The notes under the pieces are model-generated. The model made no database searches. It worked only from the letters and a program-made list of their open reading frames with translations, and was not told the origin of the DNA. Of a stretch of 64,000 nucleotides of DNA, positions 52,760 through 62,867 are shown piece after piece. The DNA comes from Dakarella massiliensis. GTDB taxonomy: Bacteria > Pseudomonadota > Gammaproteobacteria > Burkholderiales > Burkholderiaceae_F. The stretch's first letter is position 1. Each line of letters opens with the position of its first letter. The DNA lies in NCBI RefSeq assembly GCF_001182045.1, contig NZ_CVTY01000007.1:496001-560000 (forward strand). The letters run 5' to 3'. The position numbers and the translations under genes are program-made.

Positions 52760-53452
52760 TCAGACGATCTTCATATCGAGCGTACCGACACCCGCGATGC
52801 CGCCCTTCAGAATATCGCCTTTCTTCACGGGACCGACACCGGCCGGCGTTCCGGTGAAGACAATGTCACCCGCCTTCAGTTCCCAGAATTTCGAGAGATG
52901 GCTGATCAGCTCAGCCGGCGTGAAAAGCATCTGATCGATATTGCCGTCCTGCTTTTTTTCGCTGTTCACGTAGAGCCAGATCCCCAGATTCTGCAGTTCC
53001 GGTGTCCGCTCAATCGGGCGGAGCGCTGTGACGGGAAGCGCGCTGTCAACGGTCTTCCCCTTTTCCCAGGGCTGTCCTTTGTCACGCATCCTGAAGTGCC
53101 AGTCGCGGCGCGTAAAGTCGCATCCGACCGCGAAGCCGTAAATCGCCTTTTCGGCTTCTTCGGGCGTGAGGTCGCGGCCGCCAGACTTCAGCGCGACAAC
53201 GAGCTCAATCTCATGCTGGAAATTATCGGACTGAGGAGGATACGGAATTTCGGCCACGGTTCCTTCCGGAACCGGCACAACCGCGTCAACAGGCTTCAGG
53301 AAGATCACCGGCTCGTCCGGAGCGTTCAGCTCCTTATTGTGGGCCGAGTAGTTGTGACCGATGAAATACACGCGATGCAGGGAGAAGTAAAGATTCTTCT
53401 CCCCCACGATCGGCAGAACGGCCTGAGGGGGCGGTGCAAAAAGAAATGACAT
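52760..53452 (-). CDS. Fumarylacetoacetate hydrolase family protein
   Basis: The ATG at 53452 follows AGGAG; an extension to 53494 is not needed. The 230-residue protein has FAH-fold markers: VYFIGHNYSAHNKEL (catalytic His and metal region), FQHEIELVVAL (metal-binding Glu pair), GYAVGCDFTRRDW-like GFAVGCDFTRRDWHFR and GDIVFTGTPAGVGPVKKGD. Such enzymes cleave C-C bonds in acylpyruvates or decarboxylate oxaloacetate. Substrate is unknown. It follows pssA on the minus strand with a gap of about 90 bases. Confidence 0.9.
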   Translation of the reverse strand: MSFLFAPPPQAVLPIVGEKNLYFSLHRVYFIGHNYSAHNKELNAPDEPVIFLKPVDAVVPVPEGTVAEIPYPPQSDNFQHEIELVVALKSGGRDLTPEEAEKAIYGFAVGCDFTRRDWHFRMRDKGQPWEKGKTVDSALPVTALRPIERTPELQNLGIWLYVNSEKKQDGNIDQMLFTPAELISHLSKFWELKAGDIVFTGTPAGVGPVKKGDILKGGIAGVGTLDMKIV

Positions 53453-53545
53453 AGGAACTCCTCTGATAAAGGGCGGCTCGCGCCGCGTCCGCATGATGTT
53501 TCATTCTATGCCTGCTGCCCTCAGGGCTTCGGCGGAAAAGCCAGA

Positions 53546-54367
53546 TCAGGCTTCTTCCTCATCACGCTCAGGCTTCACGGGGTTCGGACGGCCTTTCCAC
53601 CAGAGATAAGCCTGATAGACGTAGCCCGACACGGCGTAAATGCAGAAGATGATGAAGATCGAGAGTGACGGATTGCTCGAAATAATGATGAAGAGAATCG
53701 CCGCGACGAAAAGGAACCAGAACGGCACGGTTCTCACCACGGCAAGGCTCTTGCCGGAGAAGAACGGCGCGTTGCAGACCATCGTGAGGCCGGCGAAAAC
53801 GGCGAGCACCGCGGCCATCCAGGGAAGAGCGTCGCCCGTCCAGGCGGGGAGCTTGTTATCCACCGCGAGCCACACAAACCCCGCGATCAGGGCGGCAGCC
53901 GCCGGGCTCGGAAGCCCCTGGAAGAAGCTCTTATCCACGACCTTCACATTGGTATTGAAGCGGGCAAGACGGAGACCGGCGCCCAGGCAGTAAATGAAAG
54001 CCGCGGCCCAGCCGATCTTCCCAAGGCCGGAAAGCGCGAACTGATAGATCACGAGGGCCGGCGCCACGCCGAACGCCGTCATATCCGCGATCGAGTCATA
54101 CTGGACACCGAACTCGCTCTGCGTATGAGTGAGGCGGGCGACACGGCCGTCACAGCCGTCAAAAATCATCGAGAAGAAGATCGCGATGGAGGCAATATCA
54201 AAGTGCCCGGCCATAGCCTGGACAATCGCGTAAAACGCGCAGAAAAGCGACGCCGTCGTAAAAAGGTTCGGCAGAACGTAGATGCCCCGCGTGCGGACAA
54301 TCCTGATATTGCGCTTTCCGATTTCGGTAAGCGGAACTCGCTGACCCGGGATGTGTTCTGAAGTCAT
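53546..54367 (-). CDS. pssA: CDP-diacylglycerol-serine O-phosphatidyltransferase
   Basis: PssA makes phosphatidylserine from CDP-diacylglycerol and serine in the inner membrane. The CDP-alcohol phosphotransferase motif is intact across DGRVARLTHTQSEFGVQYDS and the following IAD. About seven or eight helices follow the soluble N-terminal 27 residues, for a total of 273. It lies about 100 bases after psd, which decarboxylates its product, in the order ilvC-psd-pssA common in betaproteobacteria. Confidence 0.95.
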   Translation of the reverse strand: MTSEHIPGQRVPLTEIGKRNIRIVRTRGIYVLPNLFTTASLFCAFYAIVQAMAGHFDIASIAIFFSMIFDGCDGRVARLTHTQSEFGVQYDSIADMTAFGVAPALVIYQFALSGLGKIGWAAAFIYCLGAGLRLARFNTNVKVVDKSFFQGLPSPAAAALIAGFVWLAVDNKLPAWTGDALPWMAAVLAVFAGLTMVCNAPFFSGKSLAVVRTVPFWFLFVAAILFIIISSNPSLSIFIIFCIYAVSGYVYQAYLWWKGRPNPVKPERDEEEA

Positions 54368-54471
54368 TTTTATCGTCTTTTTCCTGAATAACTGAATGCA
54401 GACGCGGACGCCGGGTCTTATCCTGGCATCCGCTTTGCTTTTTTTGGGGGAACGGTCAGAGCGCCGAAGCC

Positions 54472-55389
54472 TTACTTCGCGGAGGTATCAGCGTCTTTCG
54501 CGGAATCAGCCGCGGCAGGAGCGGCTGCCTCAGTCTCCGCGGGAGCGGCAGCAGCCGGCTCGGACTCCGTGGGCTTGGCCTCCGTAGGAGCAGCCGGAGC
54601 TTCCGCTTCAGCCGCAGGGGCTGAGGAAGCTGCGGGGGCCGCGGCCGGAGCAGCGGGAGTCTCACTCTGAGGAGCCGCAGGCGCGGTCACAGAGGTCTCA
54701 TCCGACTCCGCGAGCGGAGCCTCGGGTTCATCCAGAGCCTCGCCAAGAACCGCGAGGACGGTTGTCGTGCCCCAGACCTTTTCACCGATCACCACCTTCG
54801 GACGGGCGTTCAGCGGGAGGTACATATCCACGCGGCTTCCGAAACGGATGAAGCCGTAACGATCGCCCCGGTTCAGATGATCGCCTTCCTTCACGTAATT
54901 CAGAATGCGATGCGTGACGAGCCCCGCGATCTGAACAAACGTCACGAGGTTTCCATCATCCGCCCGCACCACGAGACCGCACTGCTCGTTCTCAGCGCTT
55001 GCCTTATCGAGCGATGCGTTGAAATACTTGCCCGGACGGTACACCTTCTTCAGCACGGTGCCGTCAACCGGAGACTTCTGGCTGTGGACGTTGAAAAGAT
55101 TCATGAAGACGGAGATCAGAATCGCGTCGCGTCCCGTATAGGGATCCTTCGCCTTTTCAACCTTCAGAACCTGGCCGTCAACGACGGAAAGCACGAGTTT
55201 CTCACCCTGGGGAATCTCACGCGCCGGGTCCCGGAAGAACTGAACCACAAGAATGAAAAGCGCCCAGAAGACGACGCTCAGAAAGCCCCAGCCCATCGCT
55301 GTCGCGAGGAGCGCCAGAACGCCCGTGCCCGCCATGAAGGGCCAACCCTCTTTTGCAAAGATGGGATGGGGATAGATTCTTTTATCCAT
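54472..55389 (-). CDS. psd: Phosphatidylserine decarboxylase with Ala/Pro/Glu-rich tail
   Basis: Psd converts phosphatidylserine to phosphatidylethanolamine. The start at 55389 (MDKRIYPHPIFAKEGWPF) follows GGAG. Two hydrophobic stretches (about 20-50) are followed by SVFMNLFNVHSQKSPVDG and GFIRFGSRVDMYLP, where cleavage before Ser would make the pyruvoyl cofactor; this is the short soluble-core type. After about residue 215 come some 90 residues of Ala/Pro/Glu-rich low complexity, which are not part of the family. It is upstream of pssA. Confidence 0.94.
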   Translation of the reverse strand: MDKRIYPHPIFAKEGWPFMAGTGVLALLATAMGWGFLSVVFWALFILVVQFFRDPAREIPQGEKLVLSVVDGQVLKVEKAKDPYTGRDAILISVFMNLFNVHSQKSPVDGTVLKKVYRPGKYFNASLDKASAENEQCGLVVRADDGNLVTFVQIAGLVTHRILNYVKEGDHLNRGDRYGFIRFGSRVDMYLPLNARPKVVIGEKVWGTTTVLAVLGEALDEPEAPLAESDETSVTAPAAPQSETPAAPAAAPAASSAPAAEAEAPAAPTEAKPTESEPAAAAPAETEAAAPAAADSAKDADTSAK

Positions 55390-55520
55390 AGATATTGATC
55401 TCCAGGATCTCACCAAAAACGTATTTCCGATAGGGCATTCTATCAGGGTGACCGCGCAATTTCTCTACGCCTCCCTCGTATCCGTTTTCATTCCGCGAGA
55501 GTGTCCCTTCTGATACGAGG

Positions 55521-55552
55521 CCGCCCCGGAGAATAAGGATTCCCCGGGGCGG
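55521..55552. other. Hairpin between ilvC and psd
   Basis: CCGCCCCGG (55521-55529) and CCGGGGCGG (55544-55552) form a perfect 9-base stem 34 bases after the ilvC stop. No T-run follows on the minus strand, so it may be an RNA-stability or partial attenuation element between the ilv genes and psd. Confidence 0.5.
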
Positions 55553-55585
55553 CGGAAAGCGTCAGTTACGGCCGAGCGTGACGGA

Positions 55586-56665
<1,080 letters not shown>

Positions 56666-56696
56666 TCAGATCAGTAAATAAGAAACTCTTTTGCTG

Positions 56697-57197
56697 CTAG
56701 GACTTCAGAATGTGTTCGCCACGGCCGATCCCGAGAACGCCTGACCGGACAGTTTCGAGAATCTGCTTCGGATCAATCGCGGTGAGAAATGCGTCAAGCT
56801 TTCCGGCGTCGCCGGTGATCTCGATCGTGAAAGAGCGTTCCGTCACGTCGATGATGTGACCGCGGAAAATATCCGTAAGCCGCATCATTTCATCGCGCTC
56901 ACGGCCCGCTGCCCTGACCTTTACGAGCATCAGGTCGCGTTCCGCATAGGGAGCCTCAGTCAGATCCACCACCTTCAGCACCTCAATCAGCTTATTGAGG
57001 TGCTTTGTGATCTGTTCCACGAGCGCTTCGTCACCGTGGCTCACGATCGTCATGCGCGAGAGGTGTTCAGACTCAGTCGGCGCGACCGTAAGGCTGTCAA
57101 TGTTGTAGCCGCGGGCCGAAAAGAGTCCCACGACGCGCGAAAGCGCCCCGGAGCGATTCTCGAGGAGAATCGAAATCACGTGTCTTTCTCCGCTCAT
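56697..57197 (-). CDS. ilvN: Acetolactate synthase small (regulatory) subunit
   Basis: The 166-residue regulatory subunit binds valine through its ACT domain, HVISILLENRSGALSRVVGLFSARGYNIDSL, and activates IlvB. The ATG at 57197 is preferred because GGAGG stands about 10 bases before it; an ATG at 57203 overlaps the ilvB stop but sits on top of that site. The C-terminal domain (DIFRGHIIDVTERSFTIEITG) is complete, so it is the IlvH/IlvN long form. Confidence 0.95.
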   Translation of the reverse strand: MSGERHVISILLENRSGALSRVVGLFSARGYNIDSLTVAPTESEHLSRMTIVSHGDEALVEQITKHLNKLIEVLKVVDLTEAPYAERDLMLVKVRAAGRERDEMMRLTDIFRGHIIDVTERSFTIEITGDAGKLDAFLTAIDPKQILETVRSGVLGIGRGEHILKS

Positions 57198-57199
57198 TC

Positions 57200-58942
57200 T
57201 CATTCCTCCCTCAGAATCATTCGGGTGAGACCTTCGCCAGGCCCAACCATCGGGTACACGGGTTCATCACGCTTGATCTGAACATCGAGCACGCAGCATT
57301 CGTTCCGGTTTTCCCCGAAAGCATCCTTAAGCGCCGCGTCGAGTTCCGCGTACGTGCGGCAGCGGTAGCCGACGTGCCCATAGGCTTTGGCAAGCGCCAC
57401 AAAGTCAGGCTGCGGATCCAGCGTCGTTTCGGAAAGCCGTCCGCCGCAGTAAAGCTTCTGCCAGACCGCCACCATGCCGAGGTATCCGTTATTGAAGATC
57501 ACAATCTTCGGCGCGAGGCCGTAACGCTTGCAGGTGATCAGCTCCTGGATACACATCTGGATCGACCCGTCACCCGTGAAGCAGACGACCGGCTTATCCG
57601 GGAACGCGACCGCAGCGCCGACCGCGGCGGGCAGTCCAAAGCCCATCGTGCCCTGACCGCCGCTCGTCAGGAAGTGTCTCGGTTCATCGAGCTTCAGGTA
57701 CTGGGCGGCGTACATCTGATGTTCGCCCACGTCGGTGGTATAGATCGTGTCCGCGGGAGCTGCGGCCTGAACCTTTTCAACCAGCGCTTCCGGCATGATC
57801 GACTTGCTGTCAGCCGGGTAATCAAGCGACTTCCTCGACCTCCACTCGTCAATCTGATTCCACCAGGGCGTGAGCAGCTCGGTGTTCTGCCGATAGTCCT
57901 CTTCCTCAAGAAGGCTCACCATGTCAGCGAGCACCGACTTCACGTCGCCCACGATCGGGATCTGAGCCTTCACGCGTTTCGAAATGGATGAAGGGTCCAC
58001 ATCGATATGAATGACAGTTCTCGGGCGGCTTTCAAAATCCGGGACATTGGAGACCAAACGATCTTCCATCCGGGAGCCGAAATTAATGAGAACCTCGCTG
58101 TTCTGCAGCGCGTAGTTCGCTTCCAGCGTTCCATGCATGCCGGCCATGCCGAGGAACTTGCGGTCCGAACCGCGGAAACCGCCAAGCCCCATCAGGGTCG
58201 AAATCACGGGAATTCCTGTCAGCCGGGCAAACCGATTCATCAGTTCAGAGGCATCCGACAGCACCACGCCGCCGCCCACAAGGATCAGCGGGCGGGCTGA
58301 GTCGAGAAGCGCGTTGAGCGCCTTCCTGATCTGCCCCATGTGACCGCGGATAATCGGCTTATAGGTCGGGATATCCACTTTCTCGGGATAGTCGAAAACG
58401 CATTTCTGAAGCTGAATATCCTTCGGAATATCAATCAGCACGGGACCCGGACGGCCGGTCGTCGCGATATAGAAGGCTTCTTTGATCGTCTTCGCCAGAT
58501 CCTCCACATGACGCACGAGGAAATTGTGCTTCACGCAGGGGCGGGTAATGCCCACGGTATCGCACTCCTGGAAAGCATCGGTGCCGATGAAGGAGGTGCC
58601 TACCTGGCCTGAAATAATGATGAGGGGGATGGAATCGCTGTAGGCGGTCGAGATGCCGGTCACGGCATTTGTCGCGCCTGGACCAGACGTCACGATAAGG
58701 ACGCCAGGCTTTCCGGTAGCGCGCGCATAGGCATCCGCGGCATGCGCCGCGCCCTGCTCGTGCCCCGTCAGGATGTGCCGGAAAGCGCTTTGCTTGAAGA
58801 TTTCGTCATAAATCGGGATGACCGCTCCGCCCGGGTAACCGAAAACCTTCGTCACCCCTTCCTCGGCGAGCGCCCGACAGACGATCTCAGCGCCTGTAAT
58901 CGGCGTTCCGGCCGCGCGGGCGGCCGTCTCACTGGCATTCAT
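57200..58942 (-). CDS. ilvB: Acetolactate synthase large (catalytic) subunit
   Basis: A 580-residue thiamine-diphosphate enzyme that condenses pyruvate to acetolactate. It has the catalytic Glu in ILTGHEQGAAHAADAYARATG and the ThDP-binding motif in GDGSIQMCIQELITCKRYG with the closing NN (IFNNGYLGM). The FAD-binding middle region contains MLGMAGMHGT-like FLGMAGMHGTLEANYAL. The stop is adjacent to the ilvN start. Confidence 0.97.
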   Translation of the reverse strand: MNASETAARAAGTPITGAEIVCRALAEEGVTKVFGYPGGAVIPIYDEIFKQSAFRHILTGHEQGAAHAADAYARATGKPGVLIVTSGPGATNAVTGISTAYSDSIPLIIISGQVGTSFIGTDAFQECDTVGITRPCVKHNFLVRHVEDLAKTIKEAFYIATTGRPGPVLIDIPKDIQLQKCVFDYPEKVDIPTYKPIIRGHMGQIRKALNALLDSARPLILVGGGVVLSDASELMNRFARLTGIPVISTLMGLGGFRGSDRKFLGMAGMHGTLEANYALQNSEVLINFGSRMEDRLVSNVPDFESRPRTVIHIDVDPSSISKRVKAQIPIVGDVKSVLADMVSLLEEEDYRQNTELLTPWWNQIDEWRSRKSLDYPADSKSIMPEALVEKVQAAAPADTIYTTDVGEHQMYAAQYLKLDEPRHFLTSGGQGTMGFGLPAAVGAAVAFPDKPVVCFTGDGSIQMCIQELITCKRYGLAPKIVIFNNGYLGMVAVWQKLYCGGRLSETTLDPQPDFVALAKAYGHVGYRCRTYAELDAALKDAFGENRNECCVLDVQIKRDEPVYPMVGPGEGLTRMILREE

Positions 58943-59344
58943 ATAGTTGCGTTCCTTTCAAACCTAATCTGGATTTGATTGGGAGACCTCCGGGACTGCT
59001 TTTGGCCAGCCTGTCGGTCAACTCGAATTGCTGCCGCATCTGCTCAGGTCCGTTCTGCGGATCGATTGATACGTGTTCCTGGTTTTGATAAAACCAATAA
59101 TAAAAAAATATACACTTTTGAACATTGGCTTGCCAACAGGAAACTCAGCAGAACTACAGGGAAACAACTAGACAGAACCGGGTATTATCAATATTCTTTC
59201 AATTCGTAGCAGAATTTCTGAAGGACCTCCCGGCGCGACATTTCCTCTGCCTCTCGAGAGATATTTCGGTTCTTCTTCGGAGAATCTCACAAAGATCCCC
59301 CTCTTCTCCGGGGCTCTCCTCACAAAAAAATCAAGGACAGCAAC
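58943..59344. promoter_or_regulatory. Divergent region between ilvB and the sodium symporter, with a palindrome
   Basis: These 402 bases hold no credible gene. TGGTTTT-GAT-AAAACCA (59080-59096) is a perfect 7-base inverted repeat located centrally, followed by an AT-rich tract (59097-59115) that could contain promoters in either direction. I see no leader peptide rich in Ile/Val/Leu of the classic attenuation kind on the minus strand. Confidence 0.4.
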
Positions 59345-60679
59345 ATGGCGAAATCAACCGAATGGGGCTCGCGTATCGGCTTCATTCTCGCTTCCGCGGG
59401 CTCAGCCATCGGCCTCGGCGCAATCTGGAAATTCCCCTTCTGGGCGGGCGCGAATGGCGGCGGAAATTTCATCATTCCCTATATCATCTTCACCTTCACG
59501 ATCGGTGTTGCTCTCCTGATGGCTGAGGCCTCGGTCGGCCGGGCCGGCCGTGGCTCCGCTGTTCAGGCGATGAAGAAGATGGGAGGGCCGTTCTTCGCGA
59601 TCGCCGGTTTTATTGGTGTGATCTCCTCCTTTATCATCCTTTCCTACTATTCCGTGGTCGGCGGCTGGTGTGTGTCGTACCTCATCGGGTCGCTCTCGAA
59701 CAGCGTGCTTTCGAGCGACGCGGAAACGCTGAAAGAAGGCTTCGCGGTACTCGTGTCGGATCCGGTAAAAAATGTCTTCTGGCACTTCTGCTTCCTCACG
59801 CTCACCTGCGGCGTCGTGGCGCTTGGCGTTGAGAAGGGAATCGAGCGGATCGCGAAATTCCTGATGCCGCTCCTCTTTATCCTGATGGTGGTGATCCTCA
59901 TCCGAAGCCTCACCTTCCCCGGCGCGATGAAAGGGGTGGAATTCCTCTTCGCAATCCACCCAGAGACGATGAGCGCGTCCACCATTCTGAACGCGCTTGG
60001 GTTTACGTTCTTCTCGCTCTCACTTGGCTGCGGCACGATCGTCACGTACGGCTGCTACGTGAAGGAAACGACGGATATTCCGTCCTCTTCCGGATGGATC
60101 GCGTTCCTCGCACTTCTCGGCTCCATTCTTTCCGGTCTCATGATTCTGCCCGCGGTGTTCGCTTTCGGGCTCGATCCGAACGCCGGTCCGGGGCTCGTCT
60201 TTGTGACGCTGCCGATTGTGTTTGATCATTTCCCGGGCGGAGCGTTCTTCGCGGTGCTTTTCTATATCTGCCTTCTCACGGCCGCCCTTACGAGCTCGAT
60301 CTCCATGCTGGAAGTCGTGATCGCGTACCTGGGGAACGAGTGGAATGTGAGGCGCCCGCGCGGGTGCTTTGCCTGCTGGATCGCGCTTTTCCTCTTCGGC
60401 TGCGTTTCCGCCCTTTCCTTCGGGCCGTGGTCGGATGTGAAAGTTTTCGGAAAGACTCTTTTTGACGCGCTCGACTTCCTTTCCTCGAACATCCTGCTCC
60501 CGATGGGCGGTCTCTTTATCGCGCTTCTCACGGGCTGGATCGCCTGGCCGAAGTTCAAGGAGCAGCTGAACTACGTGAAGAACCGGGGCACGGCCTACAC
60601 CACCTTTATTCACGCGATGGTGGCGATCATCGCGCCGATCGTCGTGCTTCTCGTGATCTATCAGGGGTGCTTCGCCTGA
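59345..60679 (+). CDS. Neurotransmitter:sodium symporter family transporter
   Basis: A 444-residue, 11- to 12-helix NSS/SNF protein of the LeuT/MhsT/TnaT type, which imports amino acids or amines with sodium. The helix 1 signature is intact: WGSRIGFILASAGSAIGLGAIWKFPF, with the unwound sodium site. Further matches are LGCGTIVTYGCYVKE (helix 6 region) and FYICLLTAALTSSISMLEVVIAYL (helix 8). AAGGA lies about 10 bases before the ATG. It is divergent from the branched-chain biosynthesis operon, which might hint at an amino-acid substrate, but this is only positional. Confidence 0.93.
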   Translation: MAKSTEWGSRIGFILASAGSAIGLGAIWKFPFWAGANGGGNFIIPYIIFTFTIGVALLMAEASVGRAGRGSAVQAMKKMGGPFFAIAGFIGVISSFIILSYYSVVGGWCVSYLIGSLSNSVLSSDAETLKEGFAVLVSDPVKNVFWHFCFLTLTCGVVALGVEKGIERIAKFLMPLLFILMVVILIRSLTFPGAMKGVEFLFAIHPETMSASTILNALGFTFFSLSLGCGTIVTYGCYVKETTDIPSSSGWIAFLALLGSILSGLMILPAVFAFGLDPNAGPGLVFVTLPIVFDHFPGGAFFAVLFYICLLTAALTSSISMLEVVIAYLGNEWNVRRPRGCFACWIALFLFGCVSALSFGPWSDVKVFGKTLFDALDFLSSNILLPMGGLFIALLTGWIAWPKFKEQLNYVKNRGTAYTTFIHAMVAIIAPIVVLLVIYQGCFA

Positions 60680-60710
60680 GAGCACCCCCGTTTTCAGACC
60701 CAGTAAGAAG

Positions 60711-60746
60711 GGGGCAGTTCACTCATGAACTGCCCCTTTGCTTTTT
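60711..60746 (+). terminator. Terminator after the sodium symporter
   Basis: GGGGCAGTTC (60711-60720) pairs perfectly with GAACTGCCCC (60727-60736), followed by TTTGCTTTTT. Confidence 0.88.
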
Positions 60747-61159
60747 CAGAACCCTCCCTGATTTTCGTACCGGGAAACCTCGATCAGATTCCCATCCGGG
60801 TCCCGGAAGTAAACCGAGCGGATGGGGCCCGCGGCGCCGGTGCGCTTCACGGGTCCGAGTTCGATCGGAACACCGTTTTCAGAAAGCCGCTCCCGCACGG
60901 CATCGAGCGACCCCTCCGTGATCAGGCAGAGATCCGCGGATCCCGGCGTGGGGCGGAGCGCGTAAGGCGCGATTTCTGCCCCTGCCTGATGGAGATTGAT
61001 CTTCGTATTTCCAAACTGAAGCGCGAGCCGCTCTTCTCCAAACCGCACGGGTTTCATGCCAAGAACCGCTTCATAAAAACGCACTGTCGCCTGGGGGTCC
61101 CTGACTGTCAGCACCAGGTGATCAAGCCGCACGACAAGCGGTTCGTCGTTTTCAGTCAT
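60746..61159 (-). CDS. VOC/glyoxalase-family protein
   Basis: The ATG at 61159 follows GGAGG at nine bases. The 137-residue protein is a two-module VOC protein: LDHLVLTVRDPQATVRFYEAVLGM opens it (metal-ligand His), and YFRDPDGNLIEVSRY closes it (metal-ligand Glu). It resembles YwkD/fosfomycin-resistance-like dioxygenases in size, but the specific activity cannot be assigned. It lies about 90 bases after purF on the same strand. Confidence 0.88.
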   Translation of the reverse strand: MTENDEPLVVRLDHLVLTVRDPQATVRFYEAVLGMKPVRFGEERLALQFGNTKINLHQAGAEIAPYALRPTPGSADLCLITEGSLDAVRERLSENGVPIELGPVKRTGAAGPIRSVYFRDPDGNLIEVSRYENQGGF

Positions 61160-61266
61160 CGTTTTTTTTCCTCCACCCAAAAACTAAGACCCGACCGCAG
61201 GTAACGCGGGCGGGCCTCGAAGGCTGCCGGGCGGACAGCCCCGCGCGGCGTCAGAACCGGAAACTA

Positions 61267-62769
61267 TCAGTCCTCTTCCGCCTTTCTGCGCTTATCGGCT
61301 TCCTTCGCGAGACGCTTCTCTTCCTCAAGCTGGCTGAGATACGCGTCATCGATGTCACCCGTCACATACCGGCCGTCGAAGCACGAGCAGTCGAAATCAG
61401 AGATTTCCGGGTTCATATCGGAAAGTGCGCCTTTCAGGCCGTCGATCGTCTGATAGACGACCTTATCAGCGCCGATGATACGGGCCACTTCATCCGCGCC
61501 CTTGCCGTCGCCGCAGAGGAGTTCCGAGCGGGTCGGCATATCAATGCCGTAGACATTCGGAAAGCAGACACGGGGAGCGGAGGACGCGACATACACCTTC
61601 TTCGCACCGGCGCTGCGGGCCATGGCCACGATTTCATCCATCGTGGTGCCGCGGACGATCGAGTCATCCACGAGCAGCACGTTCTTATCCTTGAATTCGA
61701 CCGGCATCGGGTTCAGCTTCTGGCGAACGCTCTTCTTGCGGACCGTCTGGCCCGGCATGATGAACGTACGGCCGACGTAGCGGTTCTTGATCAGACCCTC
61801 GCGGTACGGTAGGTTCAGGCGGGAAGCGAGCTGCTGCGCGCACGGGCGGGCAGAGTCCGGAACCGGCATCACAACATCGATGTCCTTCAGCTCAATCTCG
61901 TGCGCCACCGTGTCAGCGAGATATTCACCGAGACGCAGGCGGGCGCCGTAAACGCTGATGCCGTCAAGCACGCTGTCCGGACGGGCAAAATAGACGAGCT
62001 CGAACGCGCAGGGAGTGAGCTTCGGATTCTCAGCGCACTGGCAGCGCTCGATGTTGCCGTTCAGATCGATCCAGATCGCCTCGCCCGGCTTCACATCGTC
62101 CTCGAAATTGAAGCCCGTGCCGGTAAGAGCGACGGATTCAGAGGCCACCATGTACTCGGTGAAGCCGCGTTCGTTCGTGTAGGAACCGTAGCAAAGCGGA
62201 CGGATGCCATTCGGATCGCGGAAAGCAAGAAGTCCCTTTCCGGCAATCAGCGCGACGCAGGAGTATCCGCCGCGGATACGCTTATGAACGCCGCGCACCG
62301 CCTGGAAAGCCTTCTCGGCGGTAAGCGTGGTGCCGACCACGAGGTGGCTGATTTCATCCGCGAGGACGTTCAGCAGCGCCTCACTGTCACTCGACGTATT
62401 GATGTGACGGTGATCGAGCTCATAGAGTTCCTGCTTCAGGCGCGAAGCATTCGTGAGGTTCCCGTTATGCGCAAACATGATGCCGTACGGGGCATTCACG
62501 TAAAAAGGCTGCGCCTCGTCAGACGACGTGGAGCAGCCTGCAGTGGGATAGCGGGTATGCGCAATGCCGGCATTCCCGAGGAGGTTTCTCATGTTGCGGG
62601 TACGGAAGACTTCGCGCACGAGACCCATCGCTTTATGCTGATGGAAGGTCAGACCGTCCAGCGTTGCGATGCCGGCAGCATCCTGACCGCGGTGCTGAAG
62701 GAGAAGAAGCGCGTCATAAAGGCGCTGATTTACGGGGCTGTCAGAGACCATCCCTACAATGCCGCACAT
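61267..62769 (-). CDS. purF: Amidophosphoribosyltransferase
   Basis: PurF performs the first committed step of purine synthesis, making phosphoribosylamine from PRPP and glutamine. The mature N-terminal nucleophile is Cys2 (MCGIVGMVSDSPVNQRLYDALLLLQHRGQD). The PRPP-binding loop is in NVLLVDDSIVRGTTMDEIV, and GVPDSG-like PVPDSARPCAQQLA is also present. At 500 residues the length is normal. It follows cvpA, the standard dedD-cvpA-purF order. Confidence 0.97.
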   Translation of the reverse strand: MCGIVGMVSDSPVNQRLYDALLLLQHRGQDAAGIATLDGLTFHQHKAMGLVREVFRTRNMRNLLGNAGIAHTRYPTAGCSTSSDEAQPFYVNAPYGIMFAHNGNLTNASRLKQELYELDHRHINTSSDSEALLNVLADEISHLVVGTTLTAEKAFQAVRGVHKRIRGGYSCVALIAGKGLLAFRDPNGIRPLCYGSYTNERGFTEYMVASESVALTGTGFNFEDDVKPGEAIWIDLNGNIERCQCAENPKLTPCAFELVYFARPDSVLDGISVYGARLRLGEYLADTVAHEIELKDIDVVMPVPDSARPCAQQLASRLNLPYREGLIKNRYVGRTFIMPGQTVRKKSVRQKLNPMPVEFKDKNVLLVDDSIVRGTTMDEIVAMARSAGAKKVYVASSAPRVCFPNVYGIDMPTRSELLCGDGKGADEVARIIGADKVVYQTIDGLKGALSDMNPEISDFDCSCFDGRYVTGDIDDAYLSQLEEEKRLAKEADKRRKAEED

Positions 62770-62867
62770 AGCTCTTTTATTTCCTCGAGAATGATGGAAG
62801 GAGAGAAACTGCTTATTTTACTTGAAAGAAAAGAAAGCACACTGATGAAAAAGCGGAAAAGCTTCCT

